Positions 1 through 7,187 of a DNA stretch of 64,000 nucleotides are shown piece by piece (the stretch's first letter is position 1; every line of letters begins with the position of its first letter). Source of the stretch: Comamonadaceae bacterium (GTDB lineage: Bacteria; Pseudomonadota; Gammaproteobacteria; Burkholderiales; Burkholderiaceae_C); contig JAIXOX010000093.1 in the NCBI GenBank assembly GCA_027486555.1, positions 1 to 64,000 on the forward strand. Reading direction: 5' to 3'. The translations under genes were made by a program, and so were the position numbers. A model generated the notes under the pieces. The model had not been told where the DNA came from. It saw nothing but the letters and a program-made list of their open reading frames with translations, and searched no databases.

Positions 1-38
1 CCTCAGCAGGGGGTTGCTGGGCCTTTCAAGCAAGCTGC
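1..38. repeat. Direct repeat copy 1 (hairpin-containing)
   Basis: This stretch is nearly identical to positions 211-247, differing by one extra G and one T/C change. It contains most of a hairpin whose arms are CAGCA and TGCTG flanked by GGCC; the first bases lie outside the window. Together the copies frame about 170 bases that carry two REP-like hairpins. The origin is not visible: it may be a local duplication of the end of the neighbouring Bug gene region. Confidence 0.85.
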
Positions 39-93
39 CTCACGTTTGAAGTGGAAGGCTTGCCTTGGTGACAGTGATCCGCGAGGGGGCATT

Positions 94-119
94 GTGGGAG
101 CCCCGCCCTCGGGGCGATT
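94..119 (+). repeat. REP-like hairpin unit (forward)
   Basis: The unit reads GTGGGAG followed by a GCCCCG/CGGGGC stem around a CCCT loop and then GATT. It shares its plan with units at 143-165, 4896-4919, 39805-39928 and 42389-42461. With the reverse unit at 143-165 it makes an inverted pair, the arrangement typical of REPIN elements. Confidence 0.7.
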
Positions 120-142
120 CTTGGTGGTCTGCTGGGCTTTAT

Positions 143-165
143 CGCGACGAGGGCGTCGCTCCTAC
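143..165 (-). repeat. REP-like hairpin unit (reverse)
   Basis: Read on the minus strand the unit is GTAGGAGCGACGCCCTCGTC plus GCG, a GCGACG/CGTCGC stem around CCCT. It faces the forward unit at 94-119 across a 23-base spacer. Confidence 0.75.
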
Positions 166-208
166 AAAAAGGCGTTCATGCAAACTTCATCGGGCCGGAT
201 CAATGATT

Positions 209-247
209 GGCCTCAGCAGGGGTTGCTGGGCCTTTCAAGCAAGCCGC
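209..247. repeat. Direct repeat copy 2 with GGCC hairpin
   Basis: The second copy of the 1-38 repeat. Positions 209-232 form an imperfect palindrome (GGCC, CAGCA, a GGGGT loop region, TGCTG, GGCC, with one bulged T). It lies directly after the stop codon of the Bug protein gene (minus strand), so it could act as a transcription end, but there is no T-run on that strand. Confidence 0.75.
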
Positions 248-248
248 A

Positions 249-1283
249 TCACTGCGCCTTCGCGCCCGAGTCCTTCACCACCTTGGCCCATTTGGTGATC
301 TCTGTGGCCTGGTAGCGGGCCAGCTCGGCGGGGCTGGACAGCACCGGGTCGAGGCCCAGGGTTTTCAGGCGCTCTTGCACATCGGGCAGCTTGAACACGC
401 GCAGCACTTCGGCGTTGAGCTTGTCGATCACGGGGCGGGGCACGTTGGCCGGGGCAAACATGGCAAACCAGGTGGTGGCTTCAAAGCCGGGCACCGATTC
501 GGCCACGGTGGGCACATCCGGCGCGGCCGGTGAGCGGGTGGCGGTGGTTTGCGCCAAAGCCCGGATTTTGCCCTCCTTGGCCATGGGCAGAGCCGAGGGC
601 ATGTTGTCAAACATGACCTGGATGCTGCCGCCGATCAGGTCGGGGATGGCAAATTGACGACCCTTATAGGGCACATGCTCCATGGTGGTGCCGGTGAGCG
701 ACTTGAACAGTTCGCCCGAGACGTGCACCGAGGTGCCGATGCCGGGGGAGCCAAACGACAGCTTGTTCGGGTTGGCCTTCATGTAGGCGATCAGCTCGGG
801 CACGTTTTTGACGGGCAGGGCGTTGTTCACCACCAGCAGGTTGGGGGCCGAGGCGATCAGCGAGATGGGGCTGAAGTCCTTGACCATGTCGTAGGGCATT
901 TTTTCGTAGAGCGCGCCGTTGATGGAATGCGTGCCCACGGTGCCCATCACGATGGTGTGGCCATCGCCCGGCGACTTGGCCACGTTGTCTGCGCCGATGT
1001 TGCCACCTGCGCCAGGCCGGTTGTCCACCACCACTGGAAAGCCCAGCTGGGCTTTTTCGCTGAACAGCCGGGCCAGGATGTCGGGTGCACCGCCCGAAGG
1101 AAAGGTCACCACCAGGCGCAAGGGCTTGGTGGGGAAAGCTTGCGCCGAAGCGCCAACGGCGCTCAAAGCCCCCAGTCCCAGCAACAGGCCACCCAGGCTG
1201 CGGCGAAGGGGGTTGGCGATGCGACGGGTAGACCCGGGCGCGGACAGGGCAGAGGCTGTGGGGGTGGCAGAACGTGTGGGCAT
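249..1283 (-). CDS. Tripartite tricarboxylate transporter substrate-binding protein (Bug family)
   Basis: 344-residue periplasmic solute-binding receptor of the Bug (TctC) family, greatly expanded in Burkholderiales. Residues about 26-48 form a signal sequence ending in SVGASA-like small residues (AVGASA/QAF). The mature part opens with the family pattern FPTKPLRLVVTFPSGGAPD, followed by VVVDNRPGAGGNIGAD, the two loops that hold a dicarboxylate ligand. I chose the ATG at 1283 rather than a TTG two codons upstream because AAAGGAG sits six bases before it. No TctA/TctB membrane subunits are nearby, as is usual for orphan Bug receptors; the ligand cannot be told from sequence. Confidence 0.9.
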   Translation of the reverse strand: MPTRSATPTASALSAPGSTRRIANPLRRSLGGLLLGLGALSAVGASAQAFPTKPLRLVVTFPSGGAPDILARLFSEKAQLGFPVVVDNRPGAGGNIGADNVAKSPGDGHTIVMGTVGTHSINGALYEKMPYDMVKDFSPISLIASAPNLLVVNNALPVKNVPELIAYMKANPNKLSFGSPGIGTSVHVSGELFKSLTGTTMEHVPYKGRQFAIPDLIGGSIQVMFDNMPSALPMAKEGKIRALAQTTATRSPAAPDVPTVAESVPGFEATTWFAMFAPANVPRPVIDKLNAEVLRVFKLPDVQERLKTLGLDPVLSSPAELARYQATEITKWAKVVKDSGAKAQ

Positions 1284-1464
1284 GAACAACTCCTTTTGAG
1301 CGTTTCACTTTAGGGGCCAGCAGGTCGTGCCGGGGATGGTGAAAACCCTTTGTCACAGGGCGCTGGTTGTCATGTTCGGGACGCGTTGAACTGTTCCCCA
1401 CGCGTCACCGCTCGGGTGCCTTGCGCTCAAGGACGGCAAAAATGCGTGGATACTTAGCGCTGCT

Positions 1465-2655
1465 ATGCAAGACACTTCCAATCCCCGTTCGCTGCAAGCT
1501 TGGCAAGTCATGGTCGGAGGCATTTGCGGCCTGGTGTTGACCATCGGCCTGGCCCGTTTTGCCTACACGCCCTTGTTGCCCGCCCTGCAGGCGCAAACCG
1601 GTTTGAACGACGCGGCGGCCGGGGGCCTGGCGTCAGTCAATTACGTGGGGTACATCGTCGGCGCCTTGGTGACAGCATGGATGGACGATGTGCGTTGGCG
1701 TCACCGTTTTTACAGTGCTGGCCTGTGGATGGCCTTGCTCACCACGGCGGCCATGGCGCTGTCGAGTTGGTTGCCCGCTTGGGGCTTGTGGCGATTTTTG
1801 GGTGGTTTGTGCGGGGCCACCGGCATGTTGCTGGGCTCGGGTCTGGTGCTGGGCTGGTTGATGCGCCAGGGTCGCAGGCCCGAGTTGGGGGTGTTGTTCA
1901 TTGGCCTGGGGCTGGGCATTGTGGTGTCGGCGCTGGGTGCTTGGGTCTTGTCGGGCATTTGGACGCTGTGGTCGGATCAGTGGCTGGCGTTTGCCGCGCT
2001 GGGCGTGGTGTTTTTTGTGCCAGCCTGGTTGTGGCGTCCTCCCGTGCCGCCCCTGCCCACCGCTGCAGCGACCGCCCTGGCGCAGCCCCAGGTCTCGCGC
2101 CGCTGGATGGCCACCATGGCGTTGAGTTATTTTGCGGCGGGCTGGGGTTTTGTGATCAATGCGACCTTTACCGTGGCCATTGTCGAGCGCGAACCGGCTT
2201 TGGCGGGGCAGGGCGCTTTGGCTTGGGCGCTGGTGGGTCTGGCGGCCATGCCGGCCGTGTTCTTGTGGGACCGTGTGGCCCGAAAGCTGGGCGACATCCG
2301 GGCTTTGTTGCTGGCTTTTGGCCTGCAGACGGTGTCCATCGTGCTGCCGGCTTTGTCGGGTTCTTTGGCCGCAGCGCTGGTCGGTGCGGTGGGCTATGGG
2401 GCGACTTTCATCGGCATCGTGAGCCTGACCCTGGCGTTGGTGGGGCGTCGTGCGCCACAAAACCCGGGCAAGGCCATGGCGCGCTTGACCCTGAGTTACG
2501 GCGCTGCGCAAATGATCGCGCCCGTCGTGGCCGGGGCCATGGCGCAGGCGACGGGCAGTTTCAAGGGGGCCTTATGGCTGACGGCTGCCGTGATGGTCCT
2601 GGGCATGGCGTTGTTGGCCACTTTGCCCAAGGACACTGCGCCATCACTTGATTGA
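1465..2655 (+). CDS. MFS transporter, YbfB/YjiJ type
   Basis: 396-residue inner-membrane protein with about twelve hydrophobic helices. The N-terminal helix contains GLARFAYTPLLPALQ and the next loop shows NYVGYIVGAL, patterns of the YbfB/YjiJ branch of the major facilitator superfamily. A second-half repeat of the fold starts near residue 210 (WMATMALSYFAAGWGFVINA). The substrate is unknown; members are generally annotated as exporters. The gene stands alone, divergent from the Bug receptor with about 180 bases between the start codons. Confidence 0.85.
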   Translation: MQDTSNPRSLQAWQVMVGGICGLVLTIGLARFAYTPLLPALQAQTGLNDAAAGGLASVNYVGYIVGALVTAWMDDVRWRHRFYSAGLWMALLTTAAMALSSWLPAWGLWRFLGGLCGATGMLLGSGLVLGWLMRQGRRPELGVLFIGLGLGIVVSALGAWVLSGIWTLWSDQWLAFAALGVVFFVPAWLWRPPVPPLPTAAATALAQPQVSRRWMATMALSYFAAGWGFVINATFTVAIVEREPALAGQGALAWALVGLAAMPAVFLWDRVARKLGDIRALLLAFGLQTVSIVLPALSGSLAAALVGAVGYGATFIGIVSLTLALVGRRAPQNPGKAMARLTLSYGAAQMIAPVVAGAMAQATGSFKGALWLTAAVMVLGMALLATLPKDTAPSLD

Positions 2656-2857
2656 ACACGGCGGCAGGCGTGTTGGGCAGTCAAAATGCGGGATCGTCTG
2701 TGAGTCCTTGATTGCCCAGACCGACCGTTTCATGGGCATTTAGGTGACGGCTGTGCAAATGGGCGCTTTCGCCGTGCCCCCAAAACTGCTCAGGGCTGAT
2801 GAAAAAGTCCAGCCCATGAAAGCCTGTGCAAGGCCCACGCTGACAGGGCCTGAAGGC

Positions 2858-3565
2858 TCAAAGTCCCAAACTTTGCAACTGAACCAGCCCTTTGGGCGTT
2901 TGCAGCGTGGCCACCAAATTGGCGTCCCCAACTTCAATGGTGACACCTTGCAGCCCAATCGCGTCGTAAGCGGCTTGCAGTTTGGTGGCGCTGGGGTGAT
3001 GGACGCTCAAGCTCTGCAAGGTCACACCCGAGCGGGGCAAACTGTTGCGCGGGTGCAGGCGCAATGGCTCCGCCGCGTCGGGTTTGCCCCATTGGATCAG
3101 CGTGGGCAGCGTGCCGTTGAACAAGCGCTCGCCGTCTTCGCGCACGGTGATTTGCCAGTTGAGCGTGCCTTTGCTGGACTTGCGACTGGCATGCACCACC
3201 TGACCGCGTTCGATGCCTTGTGTGCGCAGCTGGTGCCGGGCGGTTTTGATGTCGTCGGTGCTGCTGACAAAATGAATCAGCCGTGGGCCTTGTTGAATGG
3301 CTTTTTGCACCAAAGCATCATCCATGTCGAACCAACGGGTCACCTGCGCGCGCTTGGGAATCACGGCATCGGGGTTGATGGCAATGATTTCAAAATAGGC
3401 CAAGGGGTAGTGGGGCGTGGCGATTTTGAACAAACGGTTGTGGGTGCCGTATTTTTCGTGTTCACCACCTGTGTCAGGGGCGATGCCCAGAGTGTCTTGG
3501 CACCATTGCACGCCTGCATCGAGCGTTGATGCCATGACCACCAAATGGTCGATTTGAGTTTTCAT
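2858..3565 (-). CDS. VOC superfamily protein (glyoxalase-like domain)
   Basis: 235 residues. The start, MKTQIDHLVVMASTLDAGVQ, followed by W and a Cx-type spacer and PDTGGEHEKYGTHN, is the glyoxalase-like (PF13468-type) domain of the vicinal-oxygen-chelate superfamily, with the first metal-type histidine at residue 7 and the HEKYGTHNRL segment near residue 36. The fold is seen in dioxygenases and isomerases but no reaction can be assigned. The start codon overlaps the stop of the upstream NlpC/P60 gene by four bases, so the two are translationally coupled. Confidence 0.8.
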   Translation of the reverse strand: MKTQIDHLVVMASTLDAGVQWCQDTLGIAPDTGGEHEKYGTHNRLFKIATPHYPLAYFEIIAINPDAVIPKRAQVTRWFDMDDALVQKAIQQGPRLIHFVSSTDDIKTARHQLRTQGIERGQVVHASRKSSKGTLNWQITVREDGERLFNGTLPTLIQWGKPDAAEPLRLHPRNSLPRSGVTLQSLSVHHPSATKLQAAYDAIGLQGVTIEVGDANLVATLQTPKGLVQLQSLGL

Positions 3566-4149
3566 GGTTTTTGGGGTTCGCTGTCCATCGGCAGGCGGCG
3601 CGCACCATTGAAGCGCGTTTGCCAGTAGGCACTGCGCATGTCATCAACTTTCACCGATTTTCCAGCGCGCGGTGAATGGATGAATTTTCCATCCCCTACA
3701 TAAATGCCCACATGGCTAAAGGCGCGCCTCATGGTGTTGAAAAAGACCAGATCTCCGGGCTTGAGTTCTTCTCGATCAATGACTTGGGTGCTGCGGGCTT
3801 GCTCTTCCGCCCGGCGCGGTAAGAGTTGACCGACCGATTTTTCATAGATGTGACGCACAAAGCCGCTGCAGTCAAATCCGGTGCTTTCGCTGGAGCCACC
3901 TCGCCGGTAAGGGACCCCCAGCAAGTCCATGGCCTGCATGACCATGCCGGTGGCTTTGCTGCTGGCTTTGTCTTTGACTTGGCTCAGCTGCCCTCCCAAT
4001 TGGGTCACCAAGCCGGTGTCGAGCGCGGTTTGCACCTCCTCGTCGGACGGCGCAGACAGGGCCACAGGGCTGACCAAGCAAAAAAAAGTGAGGGGTATCC
4101 ACCAACGCATAGTCGGCGAGCATAACTGATGTTTTTGGGTTTGCCTCAT
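3562..4149 (-). CDS. Secreted NlpC/P60 (C40) cell-wall peptidase
   Basis: 195 residues as started here. Residues 15-33 (WWIPLTFFCLVSPVALSA) are a signal peptide, so the enzyme acts on peptidoglycan in the periplasm. The C40 domain occupies about 65-185: catalytic cysteine C94 in TGFDCSGFVRHIY, histidine H146 in AFSHVGIYVGDG, and the third polar residue near H158. The ATG at 4149 is preferred because GGAAG lies six bases upstream; ATGs at 4203 and 4110 are alternatives. The family cleaves D-Glu-gamma-diamino-acid bonds in peptide stems. Confidence 0.88.
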   Translation of the reverse strand: MRQTQKHQLCSPTMRWWIPLTFFCLVSPVALSAPSDEEVQTALDTGLVTQLGGQLSQVKDKASSKATGMVMQAMDLLGVPYRRGGSSESTGFDCSGFVRHIYEKSVGQLLPRRAEEQARSTQVIDREELKPGDLVFFNTMRRAFSHVGIYVGDGKFIHSPRAGKSVKVDDMRSAYWQTRFNGARRLPMDSEPQKP

Positions 4150-4232
4150 GGTGGCTTCCATGATGGCCACTGCCGACGCAACAGCCCTGAGGTGCTGCGA
4201 CAATCACGGCTCAAGCGTCACCGGAAAGAAAC

Positions 4233-4838
4233 ATGTTGATCAATGCAGACGAAAGCCAATTGGTGTTGGTGGATTTTCAGGCCCGCCTCAAGCCGGTCAT
4301 GTTGGACGCGCAAGCCGTTTGGGCCAATGCCGCTCGCTTGGCCAATTTGGCCCAAGCATTGGAGGTGCCCACTTGGGGGACTGAGCAAAATCCCTCGCGT
4401 TTGGGTGAAATGCCTCCCGAAATTCGCAGCCATTGCCGCAAAGTACTGGCCAAGATGCAGTTCAGTGCCGTTGAAGAGGGCTTGGTCGAATGGCTCCAGC
4501 CTGAGCCGGCTCAGGCCCCGCGAGGCAATGCCCGCAGCCTGCCACGCCACTTGCAAAAGCCGCAAGCGGCTGAGCAGGAACGCAAAACCATTGTGTTGGC
4601 GGGGTGTGAAGCCCATATTTGTTTGATGCAAACGGCCCTGGATTTGCTGGAAGACGAGTTTGAGGTTTGGGTCGTGACCGATGCCTGCACCTCGCGCACC
4701 GAGCGCAACCGCGATGCGGCCTATGACCGCTTGGCCGGGGCGGGGGCCGAACTGGTGACCGCCGAAATGGTGGCGTTTGAGTGGGTACGAACGGCCGAAC
4801 ACCCCGACTTCAAACTGCTGCAATCGCTTTTTAAATGA
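4233..4838 (+). CDS. Isochorismatase-family (cysteine) hydrolase
   Basis: 201-residue cytosolic hydrolase of the isochorismatase-like fold, closest in pattern to YcaC-type proteins. The triad can be read as D14 (LVLVDFQ), K74 (VLAKMQFS) and C130 (GCEAHICLMQTALDLLE). The later VVTDACTSRTERNRDAA segment is also typical. YcaC-type members are short (about 200 residues) and of uncertain substrate; true isochorismatase activity is not implied. It is monocistronic, divergent from the NlpC/P60 gene. Confidence 0.85.
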   Translation: MLINADESQLVLVDFQARLKPVMLDAQAVWANAARLANLAQALEVPTWGTEQNPSRLGEMPPEIRSHCRKVLAKMQFSAVEEGLVEWLQPEPAQAPRGNARSLPRHLQKPQAAEQERKTIVLAGCEAHICLMQTALDLLEDEFEVWVVTDACTSRTERNRDAAYDRLAGAGAELVTAEMVAFEWVRTAEHPDFKLLQSLFK

Positions 4839-4895
4839 AGTGACTTGGACGATCGCCGCCGCCTTGGCGATGGGTGGCGGTGTGCAAGGGGTCTT

Positions 4896-4919
4896 TCGCG
4901 ACGAGTGCGTTGCTCTTAC
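4896..4919 (-). repeat. Degenerate REP-like unit
   Basis: On the minus strand it reads GTAAGAGCAACGCACTCGTC then GCGA. It resembles the unit at 143-165 with three or four substitutions that weaken the stem. It lies in the gap between the hydrolase gene and prpE. Confidence 0.5.
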
Positions 4920-5071
4920 GGTTGAAAAGTCTTGCCCGCTTCAGAGGTTCATCGGGACAAGTCAGCTTCTTGCAAGTCCCTTGACCATAATTATGAATTC
5001 AGAAGTGAAGGGTGATGCTGTGTCACCGTCCTCTTTTTGGCTTCATATTGGTAGGCATTCAGGAGATTCTC

Positions 5072-6970
5072 ATGGGCAGCTTTGCTGACTTTCACGCACG
5101 TTCGATCAACGACCGCGACGCTTTCTGGGCCGAGCAGGCCACGTTGGTGGACTGGAAGGTCCAGCCACAGCAAATTTGCGACTACAGCAACCCGCCTTTT
5201 GCCAAGTGGTTTGTGGGTGGCCAAACCAACCTGTGCCACAACGCCGTAGACCGCCACCTGGCCGAGCGCGCCGACCAGCCTGCGCTGATTTTTGTGTCGA
5301 CCGAAACCGATCAGGAAAAAACCTATACCTACCGTGATCTGCACACCGAAGTGCAGCGCATGGCAGCGATCTTGCAAGACCTGGGGGTGGTCAAGGGCGA
5401 CCGCGTTCTGATTTACATGCCCATGATCGCCGAAGCTGCTTTCGCCATGTTGGCTTGTGTGCGCTTGGGGGCCATTCACTCGGTGGTGTTTGGCGGTTTC
5501 GCCTCGCACTCGCTGGCCACCCGCATTGAAGATGCCTCGCCCAAAGTCATCATCAGCGCCGACGCCGGCTCGCGTGGCGGCAAGGTGGTGCCTTACAAGC
5601 CACTCTTGGACGAAGCCATCCAGCTCTCGGCGCACAAACCGGCCCATGTGATCATGGTGAACCGCCAATTGGCGGCTTTCACGCCCGTGGCAGGCCGTGA
5701 TGTGGATTACGCCACCCAACGCGCCAAGCACATGGACACCGTGGTCCCTTGCGAGTGGGTCGAATCCACCCACCCCAGCTACACGCTCTACACCTCGGGC
5801 ACCACCGGCAAACCCAAAGGCGTGCAGCGCGACACCGGGGGCTACACCGTGGCTTTGGCGGCGAGCATGCCCAATGTCTTTGAAGGCAAGCCGGGCGGCA
5901 CATTCTTCTGCACCAGCGACATTGGCTGGGTGGTGGGCCACAGTTACATCATTTACGGCCCGCTGATTGGCGGGATGACCACCATCCTGTACGAAGGCCT
6001 GCCGATCCGCCCCGATGGCGGCATCTGGTGGAGCCTGGTTGAGAAGTACAAGGTCAACGTCATGTTCAGCGCGCCCACGGCCATCCGTGTGCTGAAAAAG
6101 CAAGACCCTGCGCTGCTCACCCAATACGACTTGTCCAGCCTGCAAGCGCTTTTCCTGGCCGGGGAGCCGCTGGACGAGCCCACCGCCAAGTGGATTTCGG
6201 AAGGCCTGAACGGTAAGGCCATCATCGACAACTATTGGCAGACCGAGACCGGCTGGCCGATCCTGAGCATTTGCAATGGCGTGGAAAAAGCGCCCAGCAA
6301 GTTTGGCTCGCCCGGCAAAGCCATTTATGGCTACAACGTCAAGTTGGTGGACGACCAGACGGGTGAAGAACTGACCGGTGCTCACCAAAAGGGCGTGTTG
6401 ACCATCGAAGGCCCGCTGCCCCCCGGCAACCTGCAAACCATTTGGGGCGACGACGAGCGCTTCGTCAAGACCTACTGGAAGACCGTGCCGGGCAAGCTGG
6501 TTTACAACACCTTCGACTGGGCGGTGCGCGACGAAGACGGTTACTTCTTCATCCTGGGCCGCACCGACGACGTGATCAACGTGGCCGGACACCGCTTGGG
6601 CACCCGCGAGATCGAGGAAAGCATTTCCAGCCACCCCAACATCGCCGAAGTGGCGGTGGTGGGTGTGGCCGATCAGCTCAAAGGCCAAGTGGCCATGGCG
6701 TTTGCCATCGCCAAAAACACCTCGAGCCTGACGGATGCCGCAGCACGCCTCAAGCTCGAAGGCGAAGTCATGAAGGTGGTGGACTCGCAACTGGGTGCGG
6801 TGGCGCGCCCCTCGCGCGTGTACTTTGTCTCGGCCTTGCCCAAGACGCGCAGCGGCAAATTGCTGCGCCGCGCCATTCAGGCGGTCGCTGAGGGCCGCGA
6901 TCCGGGCGACCTGACCACCATGGACGACCCCGCCGCTTTACAGCAGATCGTCGATCAAATCAAAGGCTGA
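5072..6970 (+). CDS. prpE: Propionate-CoA ligase (acyl-CoA synthetase)
   Basis: 632-residue AMP-forming acyl-CoA synthetase that activates propionate (probably also acetate) to the CoA thioester. An N-terminal ACAS-type domain (DFHARSINDRDAFW) is followed by the AMP-binding P-loop YTSGTTGKPKGVQRD near residue 240 and by DNYWQTETGWP near 390. The C-terminal KTRSGKLLRR near 590 carries the lysine needed for adenylation. Start: ATG at 5072 with AGGAG at 5061; the reading frame is open further upstream but lacks a good ribosome site. Ends in a strong terminator. The ACAS branch also contains acetyl-CoA synthetases, but the GVQRDTGGY segment is PrpE-like. Confidence 0.9.
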   Translation: MGSFADFHARSINDRDAFWAEQATLVDWKVQPQQICDYSNPPFAKWFVGGQTNLCHNAVDRHLAERADQPALIFVSTETDQEKTYTYRDLHTEVQRMAAILQDLGVVKGDRVLIYMPMIAEAAFAMLACVRLGAIHSVVFGGFASHSLATRIEDASPKVIISADAGSRGGKVVPYKPLLDEAIQLSAHKPAHVIMVNRQLAAFTPVAGRDVDYATQRAKHMDTVVPCEWVESTHPSYTLYTSGTTGKPKGVQRDTGGYTVALAASMPNVFEGKPGGTFFCTSDIGWVVGHSYIIYGPLIGGMTTILYEGLPIRPDGGIWWSLVEKYKVNVMFSAPTAIRVLKKQDPALLTQYDLSSLQALFLAGEPLDEPTAKWISEGLNGKAIIDNYWQTETGWPILSICNGVEKAPSKFGSPGKAIYGYNVKLVDDQTGEELTGAHQKGVLTIEGPLPPGNLQTIWGDDERFVKTYWKTVPGKLVYNTFDWAVRDEDGYFFILGRTDDVINVAGHRLGTREIEESISSHPNIAEVAVVGVADQLKGQVAMAFAIAKNTSSLTDAAARLKLEGEVMKVVDSQLGAVARPSRVYFVSALPKTRSGKLLRRAIQAVAEGRDPGDLTTMDDPAALQQIVDQIKG

Positions 6971-6978
6971 TGCCCAGG

Positions 6979-7005
6979 GGTCCCGCTTTGTCGGGACCTT
7001 TTTTT
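6979..7005 (+). terminator. Rho-independent terminator after prpE
   Basis: A 7-bp GGTCCCG/CGGGACC stem with a six-base CTTTGT loop is followed directly by seven T residues. It separates prpE from the odh cluster. Confidence 0.92.
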
Positions 7006-7187
7006 ATCCAGTCATTTTTTTCTGGAGTCGCCTGTAAGTCAGACATCGGACAAGCCATGGCACAATGCGCGCTGTACCTAGGCCCTTCCCCTGCCACAGT
7101 CGCATCCGCCAACCGGTCCAGCCGTGTCGCGGAAGGTAAATATCAACCAGCTAATGTTTCCCAGAGGGAAACGGAGGTCAGCGAATC

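Noticed and set aside
2656-2857. Gap between the MFS gene and the VOC gene
   Set aside because: No RNA gene, terminator or small coding frame that I could support.
2744-3529. 261-codon plus-strand frame over the VOC gene
   Set aside because: Runs antisense to the VOC gene, lacks any recognisable motif, and the VOC gene is coupled to its neighbour by an ATGA overlap.
4947-5062. Promoter-like TTGACC and AATTAT sequences upstream of prpE
   Set aside because: Spacing between the elements is wrong for a sigma-70 promoter, so no call was made.
4991-6790. 599-codon open frame on the minus strand opposite prpE
   Set aside because: Antisense shadow of a high-GC coding sequence; its His/Gly/Val-rich translation matches no family and prpE is clearly real.
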